Source: JAABRB01 sp963735025
GTDB lineage: Bacteria; Pseudomonadota; Gammaproteobacteria; Burkholderiales; SG8-39
Assembly (NCBI GenBank): GCA_963735025.1
Contig: CAVTJG010000009.1
Coordinates: 1,488,001 to 1,552,000, forward strand
DNA length: 64,000 bases
Direction: 5' to 3'
Positions 34,839 to 42,878 of this stretch are shown here, piece by piece. The notes under the pieces are model-generated. The model ran no database searches. It was given only the letters and a program-made list of their open reading frames with translations, and was not told the DNA's origin. Every line of letters begins with the position of its first letter. The stretch's first letter is position 1. The position numbers and the translations under genes were made by a program.

Positions 34839-35671
34839 CCTTTCCACACGAATTCATGCGACTCGATGGTGCACGGCGTGACGGGCGGGGATGCCAGGTC
34901 CGACATGGCGATCAGTTTCAGGAGCGCTGCGCCAAAGGACTCGAAGGCGTCGGGTCCCGCGAAATCAGGGCGGCAATGTTGAGCGGAGGTCTGGCCGGCG
35001 ATCGTCTCGAGCAGGGCCACGTCCATGATTACAACACGGAATCGGGTGACCACGAGAATCCCCGACGCGATCAGTTTTCTCATCTCGCGGCTCACGGTTT
35101 CCAGACGCAGACCAAGGTAGCTGCCCATTTCCTCACGCGTGATTCGCAGTTCGAGATCGCAAGTGTTCGCGCGGCTCGCCTGCGAGTGCCGCACGAACAT
35201 CAGAAGGAAGGCTGCGATGCGCTCACGGGCGAACATGCGTCCGAGCAGAATCATCATTCTGTTGTCCAGCACGATCTGGCGGCTCATCGCGCGATGAAGA
35301 TCGCATCCCAGGGAAGGAAGATCGCGCGTAATGTCCGACAACCGGTCATACCGGATGCTCCAGATGATGCTGTCCTGCAAGGCGACCGCATCGCAGCAGT
35401 GTACGCCGCTGTCGATGCCGTCGAAACCGAACAAGTCTCCGGAAAAAGCGAAGCCGATTATCTGCTCATGTCCGCCGATCGACTGGGTGACTCGCTTCAT
35501 CAGGCCGGAAACGATCAGGTGTATCGAGCGGAATGCGTCGCCCGAACGATACAGATGCGTGCAGCGCTTGACGCTGCGTTTCACGGCCATGTCGCGTAGC
35601 CTTTCGAGATTGCGGTCGCCAAGGACAGGTCGCATCGGCGTCGCTAGCAATGCCGACACTTCGAGATTCAC
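34835..35671 (-). CDS. Crp/Fnr-family transcriptional regulator
   Basis: A 278-aa regulator. The N-terminal half is a cyclic-nucleotide-binding-like beta roll (CTHLYRSGDAFRSIHLIVSGLMKR, HEQIIGFAFSGDLFGFDGI). The C-terminal wHTH has the FNR-like recognition helix (LRITREEMGSYLGLRLETVSREMRKLIASGIL) with E-SR. The N-terminal Cys cluster of true FNR is absent, although C37 and a C92-C93 pair exist, so an oxygen-sensing Fe-S cluster is unlikely in the classic form. A GTG start at 35671 overlaps the stop of the upstream GGDEF gene (GTGA), so the two are co-transcribed. About 50 residues follow the HTH. Confidence 0.88.
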   Translation of the reverse strand: MNLEVSALLATPMRPVLGDRNLERLRDMAVKRSVKRCTHLYRSGDAFRSIHLIVSGLMKRVTQSIGGHEQIIGFAFSGDLFGFDGIDSGVHCCDAVALQDSIIWSIRYDRLSDITRDLPSLGCDLHRAMSRQIVLDNRMMILLGRMFARERIAAFLLMFVRHSQASRANTCDLELRITREEMGSYLGLRLETVSREMRKLIASGILVVTRFRVVIMDVALLETIAGQTSAQHCRPDFAGPDAFESFGAALLKLIAMSDLASPPVTPCTIESHEFVWKG

Positions 35672-36552
35672 GGGGCGCTGACGCGTCGACGTGGCGAGCT
35701 GCGCGAGGTTACCGGACTCTGTCGATCGGCCTTGTCTTGATACATGGCCGCGTCGGCGTGCGCGATGAGAGCGCGCGAAGCTCTGCCGTCGGCGGGAAAC
35801 ACCGCTGCGCCGATGCTCGCCTGCTCTGTTATGCGCGCGCCGTCGATATCGTAAGGCGCGGAGAGCACAACGCGAATATTCCGCTCCGCTGCGAGCGCCG
35901 CGCCGCGATTCACGATATCCGGGAGCAGGACCACGAACTCGTCGCCCCCGTATCGACAGACCGTGTCTCCCGCGCGCACGCAGTTGACCAGCCGGTCCGC
36001 CACGACTTGCAACAGCGCGTCGCCGATCGTGTGCCCGAGCCGGTCGTTCACGGTCTTGAAGCCGTCCACGTCGAGCATCAGCAGGGCGACGAATCTTCCG
36101 TGCCGTGTCGACTGGGCAATCGCCTGGCGGAGCCGGTCGAGCAACACTCTGCGATTGGGCAGCCCGGTCAGCTCGTCGCGGTACGCCAGGCGCCTGGCCC
36201 GTGCCTCCAGTCGGGTGAGACGCGTCATTTCCTGCGTGAGCCGCGCAACCTGCGCTGCGAGACTTGCGACCTCCTCGCGCGCCGCTTCGGTCTGCCGTCG
36301 GCTGGCGGCGAGCGCACGGCGCAACTGTGCCGACTCGGAGAGCCCGACATGCAGCCGGCGTGGGGCTTCCGCCGTTGCAGAGTTGCGCTCGACAGGTGCG
36401 TTCCGCGAACCACCCACGGAGCGTGTGCGAGCGCTGGAGTTTGCGTCCTCCGGTGTGGCGGAGGGCGCATCGCGTTCAACGATCGGCCTCGTCTCCTGTT
36501 TTGCGCAGCGTCGCAAACGACGATCGGTTGCGCGAGCCTCGCTTATATTCAT
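35668..36552 (-). CDS. GGDEF diguanylate cyclase
   Basis: A 294-aa soluble protein. A disordered Arg/Ser/Ala-rich N-terminus is followed by a coiled-coil stretch (about residues 75-120, LRRALAASRRQTEAAREEV) and a GGDEF domain. The active site is intact (DELTGLPNRR, MLDVDGFKTVNDRLGH, RYGGDEFV) and the RxxD product-inhibition site is present (RAGD, five residues before GGDEF). It should make c-di-GMP under feedback control. The gene is coupled to the downstream Crp/Fnr regulator and divergent from the second Crp-like gene. Confidence 0.92.
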   Translation of the reverse strand: MNISEARATDRRLRRCAKQETRPIVERDAPSATPEDANSSARTRSVGGSRNAPVERNSATAEAPRRLHVGLSESAQLRRALAASRRQTEAAREEVASLAAQVARLTQEMTRLTRLEARARRLAYRDELTGLPNRRVLLDRLRQAIAQSTRHGRFVALLMLDVDGFKTVNDRLGHTIGDALLQVVADRLVNCVRAGDTVCRYGGDEFVVLLPDIVNRGAALAAERNIRVVLSAPYDIDGARITEQASIGAAVFPADGRASRALIAHADAAMYQDKADRQSPVTSRSSPRRRVSAP

Positions 36553-36718
36553 GGCAATAACTACCCATTTTGATCATTAACCCACCGGGTTGCGCCAGTC
36601 TGTACGTTAGCACACACAAGAGATCGCGCGATCGACCTATAATTGCTGGCGGGTGGGGGACGTCCCCACGCGGTTCCTCGCGGATCAGCGGTGCCCAGTC
36701 GCGATCGTGAGGCGAAAG
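36553..36718. promoter_or_regulatory. Divergent promoter region between GGDEF and Crp-like genes
   Basis: This 166-bp gap is more AT-rich than its surroundings. A consensus TATAAT lies at 36638-36643 for the plus strand, about 75 bases before the Crp-like ATG, without a convincing -35. Just upstream is a perfect 12-bp palindrome, GATCGCGCGATC (36622-36633), well placed for an operator. A second partial palindrome, AACCCACCGGGTT, lies near 36580-36592. Confidence 0.5.
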
Positions 36719-37447
36719 ATGATCGACCGGCGCAGCTCAGAGCAAAATCTCCTGCTCGCGGCCCTACCCGCGACAGAATTGGACCGGCTTCGAGAGCACC
36801 TCGAAGTGGTCGAATTGCCGCTTGGGAACGTTCTCTACGAGTCCGGTGGCCGGCAGGGGCACGTGTACTTTCCCACGTCCGCCATCGTCTCCCTGCTCTA
36901 CGTCATGGAAAACGGTGCGTCTGCAGAAATCGCCGTCGTGGGCTTCGAGGGGATGGTCGGAGTCGCGCTGTTCATGGGCGGCGAGACCACGCCGAGTCGC
37001 GCCGTCGTGCAAAGCGGCGGCCACGGTTTTCGCCTTTCGGGCGAGCGTCTGAAGGAGGAGTTTCACCGCTCCGGTCCGCTGCAGGATCTCCTGCTGCGCT
37101 ACGCGCAGGCGCTGCTCACGCAGATGGGCCAGACGGCTGTCTGCAACCGGCACCATCCGGTGGAGCAGCAGTTCTGCCGCTGGCTGCTGCTGAGCCTCGA
37201 TCGCCTGCCTTCGAACGAGGTGACGATGACCCAGGAGCTCATCGCGAACATGCTCGGGGTGCGCCGCGAGGGCGTGACGGAAGCGGCACGCAAGCTCCAG
37301 GCCGCGGACATCATCCGGTATCACCGCGGCCGTATCCAGGTCATCGACCGGCCCATGCTGGAAGCCCGCGGGTGCGAATGCTACGCGGTGGTCAAGCGCG
37401 AGTACGACCGATTGCTATCGCAGGGTGCCGTGCGCCGGCCCGCGTGA
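36719..37447 (+). CDS. Crp/Fnr-family regulator (second)
   Basis: A 242-aa Crp/Fnr-like protein. The N-terminal sensor barrel (LVVELPLGNVLYESGG equivalent, VYFPTSAIVSLLYVMENG, AEIAVVGFEGMVG) resembles a subgroup lacking cAMP-binding residues. The C-terminal region has a wHTH (MTQELIANMLGVRREGVTEAARKLQAADII). It holds three Cys, of which the C-terminal GCECY pair is notable. The ATG at 36719 is preferred over the GTG at 36653 because GAGGCGAAAG precedes it. It is divergent from the GGDEF gene and followed by two strong hairpins. Confidence 0.85.
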   Translation: MIDRRSSEQNLLLAALPATELDRLREHLEVVELPLGNVLYESGGRQGHVYFPTSAIVSLLYVMENGASAEIAVVGFEGMVGVALFMGGETTPSRAVVQSGGHGFRLSGERLKEEFHRSGPLQDLLLRYAQALLTQMGQTAVCNRHHPVEQQFCRWLLLSLDRLPSNEVTMTQELIANMLGVRREGVTEAARKLQAADIIRYHRGRIQVIDRPMLEARGCECYAVVKREYDRLLSQGAVRRPA

Positions 37448-37529
37448 CGGGCCCGCTGCCGTCGCGCATTCTCGCCGCGTTTCCCACGAGCTGCTTTCCG
37501 ATCCGACGGAACCTCTGTCTTTTCGTCTC

Positions 37530-37551
37530 CTCTGTGCGCTACCGCACAGAG
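37530..37551. terminator. Perfect 9-bp stem hairpin downstream of the Crp-like gene
   Basis: CTCTGTGCG (37530-37538), loop CTAC, CGCACAGAG (37543-37551). It is about 80 bp after the stop and lacks an adjacent U-tract, so it may be an RNA-stabilising or Rho-assisting structure. Confidence 0.4.
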
Positions 37552-37637
37552 CGAAGCGCAGGAAGTTGAAATACTTTCTGCAGCATTCCTCCTCGTGACC
37601 TCCCCCGGTGATTCGTCCGCCATGCGGGCGCGTCGCC

Positions 37638-37678
37638 TGCCCGGTGACTGCCCGACTAGTCACCGGGCACCCTCTTTT
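37638..37678 (+). terminator. Intrinsic terminator between convergent Crp-like and cupin genes
   Basis: A perfect 12-bp stem, TGCCCGGTGACT (37638-37649) and AGTCACCGGGCA (37658-37669), with an 8-nt loop, is followed by CCCTCTTTT. The orientation with a T-rich tail fits the plus-strand transcript; it ends just before the cupin gene's stop. Confidence 0.7.
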
Positions 37679-37696
37679 GCCCGACCGGAGCCGTGA

Positions 37697-38125
37697 CTAC
37701 GTTTCGTATCCCGTCTCGGGCGCGACGTCCTTCTGGCTGTCCGGCGGCTCGATGAACGACGGGGCGTTGTCGTAGATCGCCAGGAAGAGCGAGCCCTGCG
37801 GGCCGGAAATGAGCGGGCCGTAGTAGAGGCCCTGCTGTTCGTATTGCATGAAACCCGGGCCGAAACGCTTGGTGCTCGTACCGATCCGCCACTCGCCTTC
37901 GAGGATGTAGTGGAAGACGTCACCGTTGTGCGAGTGGCGCTGCACGACCACGCCGGGATCGTGCTTCACCAGGTAGAACCACGGCCCCACGTCTTCCTTG
38001 CCGAAGAACTTGCAGTAGATGCCGGGGATGTCCGTGCCGTCGAATCCCGGCGTTTCCTTGAGCGGCAGCCACGGCAGATTCTGCTCGAGCGCGAAAGTCA
38101 CCTTTTGATCCGGTGCGAATGGCAT
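37697..38125 (-). CDS. Cupin-domain protein
   Basis: A 142-aa single-domain cupin. The metal-binding motif appears as VVQRHSHNGDVFHYILEGEW, with a second motif downstream around PGFMQYEQQGLYYGPLISGPQG. AGGAGGTGA lies just before the ATG at 38125, a strong ribosome binding site. It starts 3 bp after the stop of the HxlR-type regulator and is co-transcribed with it. The substrate is unknown; such small cupins may be dioxygenases, isomerases or binding proteins. Confidence 0.85.
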   Translation of the reverse strand: MPFAPDQKVTFALEQNLPWLPLKETPGFDGTDIPGIYCKFFGKEDVGPWFYLVKHDPGVVVQRHSHNGDVFHYILEGEWRIGTSTKRFGPGFMQYEQQGLYYGPLISGPQGSLFLAIYDNAPSFIEPPDSQKDVAPETGYET

Positions 38126-38128
38126 GAA

Positions 38129-38935
38129 TCACCTCCTGTGAAGCGCGGACACTGACCGGACCGGAACGCTACGCCTGTCTCGAATGCTTGTCGATGGTCC
38201 ATCCGCGACACCGCGCGGCCGCGCAAAAACGCTGAGCATCATCCAGCGGGGAAAATCCTTCACGAGACGACTCGGTCCGTGCAGCTGCACGAGACCCGAG
38301 CTCAGGGCCGATTGTATCGTCTGCTCGCCCATCCACACGCGGGTCATCGCAAGCAGGTCAGCCTTCACGTAGAGATCGATTTCGTGGCCGGGATCCTTCA
38401 GGCACAGCTCCACGTCCGGCCGCTCGATGACCAGCCACCAGTCGCCAAGCTCCTTCGCTCTTCGGGGCATTCCGCGGAAGCTGAACTGCACGACAGTGCG
38501 CGACGTCGGCAAGACCTCGGTTCGCAACCGCTGCTGCACGTCCCACATCAGCAGAGCGGGATCGAGATCCTCCTTCGACACCTCGGGGTACACCCACTGG
38601 CGTCCCCACTCACCAAGCTGGATGAGGATCGGCATGAGCGCCTCGCATGCGCGAGTCGGCTGGTATTCGAATCCGCGTCCCCCGCGCTTCGGCACGCGTT
38701 CGATCATGCCGGCGGCCTCCAGGTCGCGGAGGCGCCGGGCGAGCAGCGTGCGCGAAATCAGCGGGAGGCCGCGGCGCAGCTCGTTGAAGTGGCGGTGACC
38801 GCAGAGGAGGTCGCGCAGCACGAGCGGTGTCCACCGCTCTGCGAACACTTCGCAGGCGACCGCAATCGGGCAGAACTGGCCGTAGCGATGCACCGCCTCA
38901 ACTATAGCCTGACCGTCCTCTCGCAGGAAGTCCAC
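38129..38935 (-). CDS. HxlR-family transcriptional regulator with C-terminal extra domain
   Basis: The N-terminal HxlR wHTH is clear: CPIAVACEVFAERWTPLVLRDLLCGHRHFNELRRGLPLISRTLLARRLRDLEAAGMIERVPKR in outline, with the Cys typical of the family near residue 25. About 120 further residues follow, possibly an SCP2-like or ligand-binding domain, as in a subgroup of HxlR proteins. A GTG start at 38935 is chosen because the conserved region begins a few residues later; the frame is open upstream. It is divergent from the methyltransferase at 39040 and upstream of the cupin gene, and may regulate both. Confidence 0.85.
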   Translation of the reverse strand: MDFLREDGQAIVEAVHRYGQFCPIAVACEVFAERWTPLVLRDLLCGHRHFNELRRGLPLISRTLLARRLRDLEAAGMIERVPKRGGRGFEYQPTRACEALMPILIQLGEWGRQWVYPEVSKEDLDPALLMWDVQQRLRTEVLPTSRTVVQFSFRGMPRRAKELGDWWLVIERPDVELCLKDPGHEIDLYVKADLLAMTRVWMGEQTIQSALSSGLVQLHGPSRLVKDFPRWMMLSVFARPRGVADGPSTSIRDRRSVPVRSVSALHRR

Positions 38936-39039
38936 ATTCTGGACTATTCCGTGTCGGTCCGACCTTTTACGTTGAGGGCTCGCCGTCCGCGTCGCTGGCG
39001 TGCGGACAAAACCTATGACGCAAAAGGAGGCAGCGGAGT

Positions 39040-39843
39040 ATGGACATGGCAAAGACGGGACAGCTGACAACCAGTGCGGCAGACGTCTACGAGGAGTTCT
39101 TTCTTCCGGCGCTCTTCCAGGAGTGGGCGCCGCGCCTCGTGAAGATCGCGCAACTCCAGCCCGGTCACGACGTCCTCGACGTGGCCTGTGGTACTGGGGT
39201 GCTCGCTCGCGCGGTGGCCGATCACGTCGGCGCGACGGGAACGGTCGTGGGCCTCGATCGCAACGACGGGATGCTCGCGGTGGCGAAGCGGGTGGCGCCG
39301 CGCATCGAGTGGCGGCAGGGCACGGCGGAAGCGCTTCCCTTCGACGCGGACCGGTTCGACGCGGTGATGAGCCAGTTCGGTCTGATGTTCTTCGATGATC
39401 GCCGCGCTGCGATCGAGGAAATGTGGCGGGTCTTGCGGCCTGGAGGCCGTCTGGTGCTCGCGGTCTGGGACACGCTGGAGAATACGCCAGGCTACGCAGC
39501 GGTCACCGAGTTGCTGCAGCGTCTTTTCGGGCAGGCAGCTGCTGACGCGCTGCGGGCGCCGTATGCGCTGGGTGACCTCAACGTCCTGCGAGCTCTGCTC
39601 GCCGAAGCCGGAATCCGGGCCCCGGAAATCGTCACGCTGGAAGGGACAGCCCGGTTTCCCTCCATCGACGCATGGGTTCATACGGATGTCAAAGGTTGGA
39701 CACTTGCAGACATGATCGACGATACGCAATACGACCGGCTGCTCGACCAGGCGCGTCTCGAGCTGCGATGCTTCGCCGATCGGCATGGCGCGGTTTCCTT
39801 CCGGGCGCCCGCCCATATCGCGACATCGGTGAAGCCGTCGTGA
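39040..39843 (+). CDS. Class I SAM-dependent methyltransferase
   Basis: A 267-aa UbiE/Methyltransf_11-type enzyme. SAM motif I is VLDVACGTGVLARAVADHV, followed by the acidic end of strand 2 (VVGLDRNDGMLAVAKR) and later EEMWRVLRPGGRLVLAVWD. AAAGGAGG lies about 10 bases before the ATG at 39040; a second ATG at 39046 is in frame. It is divergent from the HxlR regulator and first in a plus-strand run of VOC, molybdopterin hydroxylase and epoxide hydrolase genes. The methyl acceptor is unknown. Confidence 0.9.
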   Translation: MDMAKTGQLTTSAADVYEEFFLPALFQEWAPRLVKIAQLQPGHDVLDVACGTGVLARAVADHVGATGTVVGLDRNDGMLAVAKRVAPRIEWRQGTAEALPFDADRFDAVMSQFGLMFFDDRRAAIEEMWRVLRPGGRLVLAVWDTLENTPGYAAVTELLQRLFGQAAADALRAPYALGDLNVLRALLAEAGIRAPEIVTLEGTARFPSIDAWVHTDVKGWTLADMIDDTQYDRLLDQARLELRCFADRHGAVSFRAPAHIATSVKPS

Positions 39844-39969
39844 CAAGGCACACCGTCGCGACATACCCGCGCAAACTTGGCACGTCGTGCTTGACCCGGG
39901 CGAACGCGCCGCGCGAGACTTGGGCGACCATGCATTTCCGCGGCGCCACGCGGAGAACCCGAAGGAGCC

Positions 39970-40530
39970 ATGATGCCCGCTGCGATACCTCGCGTCGCTT
40001 TCAGCCACGTCGGCATTCACGTGCACGACCTTGCCGCGATGGAGAGCTTCTACACCGGCTTGCTGGGGCTGGTGGCCACCGACCGCGGGCCGCTGGAAAC
40101 ACCGCTCGGCATGCTGGACTTCGTGTTCCTGTCGCGCGATCCACGCGAGCACCATCAGCTCGTGCTCGCATCGGGCCGTCCCGCGGAGACGCCGTTCAAC
40201 GTGCTGAACCAGATCTCGTTTCGCCTCGATTCGCTCGGCGACCTGCGCGCGTTGCACGACCGGCTGAAGGACTTTCCCACCAGTGACGTCGTTCCCATCA
40301 ACCACGGCAATGCGCTGAGCGTGTACTTCCGGGATCCGGAGGGCAACCGCATCGAGCTCTTCATCGACACCCCCTGGTACGTGGCGCAGCCGCTGCGAAT
40401 CCGGTTCGACTTCGCCGACTCCGACGAGACCCTCATGCGGTGGGCCGAGGAGACCGCGCGCAAGCTGCCCGGCTTCTGCCCGGTCGGCGAATGGCGTCGC
40501 GACATGGCCGCACGGATGGGGATCGAGTGA
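39970..40530 (+). CDS. VOC-family extradiol dioxygenase-like protein
   Basis: A 186-aa VOC-fold protein similar to catechol 2,3-dioxygenase-like enzymes. It shows FSHVGIHVHDLAAMESFYTGLLGL, then HHQLVLASG, ISFRLDSLGDLRALHDRL, and VYFRDPEGNRIELFIDTPWYV. His of SHVGI, His of HHQLV and Glu of NRIELF are plausible metal ligands. GAAGGAGCC precedes the start; ATGATG gives two possible first codons. It is followed 55 bp later by the molybdopterin hydroxylase gene, so an aromatic or cyclic substrate is plausible but not shown. Confidence 0.88.
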   Translation: MMPAAIPRVAFSHVGIHVHDLAAMESFYTGLLGLVATDRGPLETPLGMLDFVFLSRDPREHHQLVLASGRPAETPFNVLNQISFRLDSLGDLRALHDRLKDFPTSDVVPINHGNALSVYFRDPEGNRIELFIDTPWYVAQPLRIRFDFADSDETLMRWAEETARKLPGFCPVGEWRRDMAARMGIE

Positions 40531-40585
40531 GCACTCCCCGGTCTGCTACGATCGGCAACTTTCGAGCCCCGGAGGCGACGCATCG

Positions 40586-42865
40586 ATGACGAAGTTTGCG
40601 CTTGGCCAGCCCGTATCCCGAATCGAAGACCTCACGCTCGTCAGGGGCGCGGGGCGCTACGCGGACGACGTGCGGCTGGAGAACGAGGCGCACGCCTACG
40701 TGCTTCGTTCGCCCCACGCCCACGCGAAACTTCTTCGAGTGGATGCGGCGGCGGCGCGCAAGGCGCCCGGAGTGCTCGCCGTGCTGACCGGCGCGGACGT
40801 GAAGGCCGACGGCCTGGGCAACATTCCCTGCATGATTCCGCTCAACAACGCCGACGGCACGCCGCGCGGCGAGACGCCGCGCCCGCTGCTGGCTGCGGAG
40901 CGCGTCCGGCACGTCGGCGATCCGGTTGCCCTCGTGGTCGCGGAGACACTCGCCCAGGCGAAGGACGCTGCCGAGCTCGTCGAGGTCGACTACGAGCCGC
41001 TGCCGGCCGTCGCCGATACGTACGCGGCGACGCAGGCGGGTGCCGGGCAGGTCTGGCCGGACATCAAGAACAACGTCTGCTTCGACATCGTCTTCGGCGA
41101 CGCGAAGAAGGTCGACGCGGCGTTCAGCGTGGCGAAGCACGTGGTGAAGCTCTCGCTCGTCAACAATCGCGTCGTGGCCAACTCGATGGAGCCGCGTGCC
41201 GCGCTGGCCGACTATGACCCGGCAAGCGACCGCTCGACGCTCTACACGCCGACGCAGGGTCCGCACAAGATCCTCTCCCAGCTCGTCGATCCCATCCTCA
41301 AGGTCGACAAGGAGAAGCTGCGCGTCGTCTCCGGGAACGTCGGGGGCGCGTTCGGCATGAAGATCTTCCTGCATCCCGAGCAGCCCCTCGTCGTGTGGGC
41401 GTCGCGCCGGCTCAAGCGGCCGGTGCGCTGGACCGGCGACCGGAGCGAGAGCTTTCTCTCGGACGTGCAGGGACGGGACAACTACTCGATCGCCGAGCTC
41501 GCGCTCGACGCCGACGCGAAGTTCCTGGCGCTGCGCGCCACGACGTACGCGAACATGGGGGCGTATCTGTCGAACTTCGGGCCGTTCATCCCGCAGCTCG
41601 CTTTCGTGGTCCTCTCGAGCGTCTACCGAATTCCGGCGATCGCGTTGAACGTCAAAGGGATCGTCACCAACACCGTACCGGTCGACGCCTATCGCGGCGC
41701 GGGCCGTCCGGAGGGAATCTACCTGACCGAGCGCATCGTCGACACCGCGGCGCGCGAGCTCGGCATCGGGCCCGACGAGATTCGCCGGCGCAACTTCATC
41801 GACACGTTCCCCTACATGACGCCGGTCGACAGTGAATACGACAGCGGCGATTTCGCCGGAGCCATGGCGCTCGCGATGGAGCGGGCGGACTGGCGGGGCT
41901 TCCCCGCGCGCCGGGCCGCCGGTGAGAAGCAAGGCAAGCTGCGCGGCCTGGGCCTGGCGATGTACATCGAGCGCTGCGGGGGCGGCGCCGGAGACACGGT
42001 CACCGTCCGGATCGGCGGCGAGGGGAAGGTCACGGTGATCTCGGGCATGCAGGACAACGGGCAGGGGCACACAACCTCTTTCAAGCAGGTCCTCTCCGAC
42101 CAGCTCGGCATCGATGCCGAGGCGATTGAAGTCGTGCAGGGCGACACGGACATCGTGACGGACGGCCTCACCGGAGGCAGTCGTTTTCTCGCAATAGGCG
42201 GCGTGGCGGCCATGGCCGCCGCGGACGAAGCGGTCGAGCAAGGCAAGCAGGCTGCGGCCGGACTTCTGGAGGCCGCCGCGGGCGACATCGAGTACCGCGA
42301 CGGCGAGTACCGCATCGCGGGCACTGATCGAAAAGTTTCCCTCTTCGAGGCAGCAAAGCAGGCGAAAGGCCTCAGCGCAACGCACACGCGCACGCCAGAG
42401 AAATACACCTATCCGAATGGTTGCCACATTGCCGAAGTGGAGGTCGACCCCGATACTGGCGTGACGTCGATCGAGCGCTACACCATCGTCGACGACTTCG
42501 GACGGACGATCAACCCGATGCTCGCGCAGGGTCAGATTCACGGCGGTACGGTGCAGGGCGTGGGGCAGGCGCTGCTCGAGCACGGCTACTACGATCCTGA
42601 AAGCGCACAGCTCATCGCCGGATCGTTCATGGACTATGCGATGCCGCGCGCCGACGATTTTCCATCGTTCGACTGCACCTTCAACAACGTGCCGTGCACG
42701 GGCAATCCGCTCGGCGTGAAGGGCGCGGGCGAAGCGGGTGCGGTCGGCGCACCCGCGGCGCTGGTGAACGCGGTGGTCGACGCGCTGCACGCGCGCACGG
42801 GGCGCACGCAGCTCGATATGCCTCTCACCCGCGAGAAGGTGTGGCGGGCGCTCGCAAAGGCCTGA
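40586..42865 (+). CDS. Xanthine dehydrogenase/aldehyde oxidase-family molybdopterin subunit (CoxL-like, form II)
   Basis: A 759-aa large subunit of a molybdenum hydroxylase. Motifs include RIEDLTLVRGAGRYADDV at the N-terminus, GNVGGAFGMK, the active-site loop AYRGAGRPEG and the catalytic Glu in GVKGAGEAGAVG. The loop is AYRGAGRPE, not the AYRCSFR of true aerobic CO dehydrogenase, so it is a form II type hydroxylase with an unknown substrate. The FAD (CoxM-like) and 2Fe-2S (CoxS-like) subunits are not adjacent; the next gene is an epoxide hydrolase. It must share subunits encoded elsewhere or use other electron carriers. Confidence 0.92.
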   Translation: MTKFALGQPVSRIEDLTLVRGAGRYADDVRLENEAHAYVLRSPHAHAKLLRVDAAAARKAPGVLAVLTGADVKADGLGNIPCMIPLNNADGTPRGETPRPLLAAERVRHVGDPVALVVAETLAQAKDAAELVEVDYEPLPAVADTYAATQAGAGQVWPDIKNNVCFDIVFGDAKKVDAAFSVAKHVVKLSLVNNRVVANSMEPRAALADYDPASDRSTLYTPTQGPHKILSQLVDPILKVDKEKLRVVSGNVGGAFGMKIFLHPEQPLVVWASRRLKRPVRWTGDRSESFLSDVQGRDNYSIAELALDADAKFLALRATTYANMGAYLSNFGPFIPQLAFVVLSSVYRIPAIALNVKGIVTNTVPVDAYRGAGRPEGIYLTERIVDTAARELGIGPDEIRRRNFIDTFPYMTPVDSEYDSGDFAGAMALAMERADWRGFPARRAAGEKQGKLRGLGLAMYIERCGGGAGDTVTVRIGGEGKVTVISGMQDNGQGHTTSFKQVLSDQLGIDAEAIEVVQGDTDIVTDGLTGGSRFLAIGGVAAMAAADEAVEQGKQAAAGLLEAAAGDIEYRDGEYRIAGTDRKVSLFEAAKQAKGLSATHTRTPEKYTYPNGCHIAEVEVDPDTGVTSIERYTIVDDFGRTINPMLAQGQIHGGTVQGVGQALLEHGYYDPESAQLIAGSFMDYAMPRADDFPSFDCTFNNVPCTGNPLGVKGAGEAGAVGAPAALVNAVVDALHARTGRTQLDMPLTREKVWRALAKA

Positions 42866-42878
42866 ACCGCAATTGCGT

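Noticed and set aside
34835..35671. True oxygen-sensing FNR
   Set aside because: The recognition helix resembles FNR but the N-terminal cysteine cluster needed for the 4Fe-4S centre is not present.
40433..42790. 785-codon minus-strand frame opposite the molybdopterin subunit
   Set aside because: Antisense shadow in high-GC DNA; composition is Arg/His/Asp-rich with no family motifs, while the plus strand encodes a well conserved enzyme.
40586..42865. Aerobic carbon monoxide dehydrogenase large subunit
   Set aside because: The active-site loop is AYRGAGRPE rather than AYRCSFR, and small and medium subunit genes are absent.
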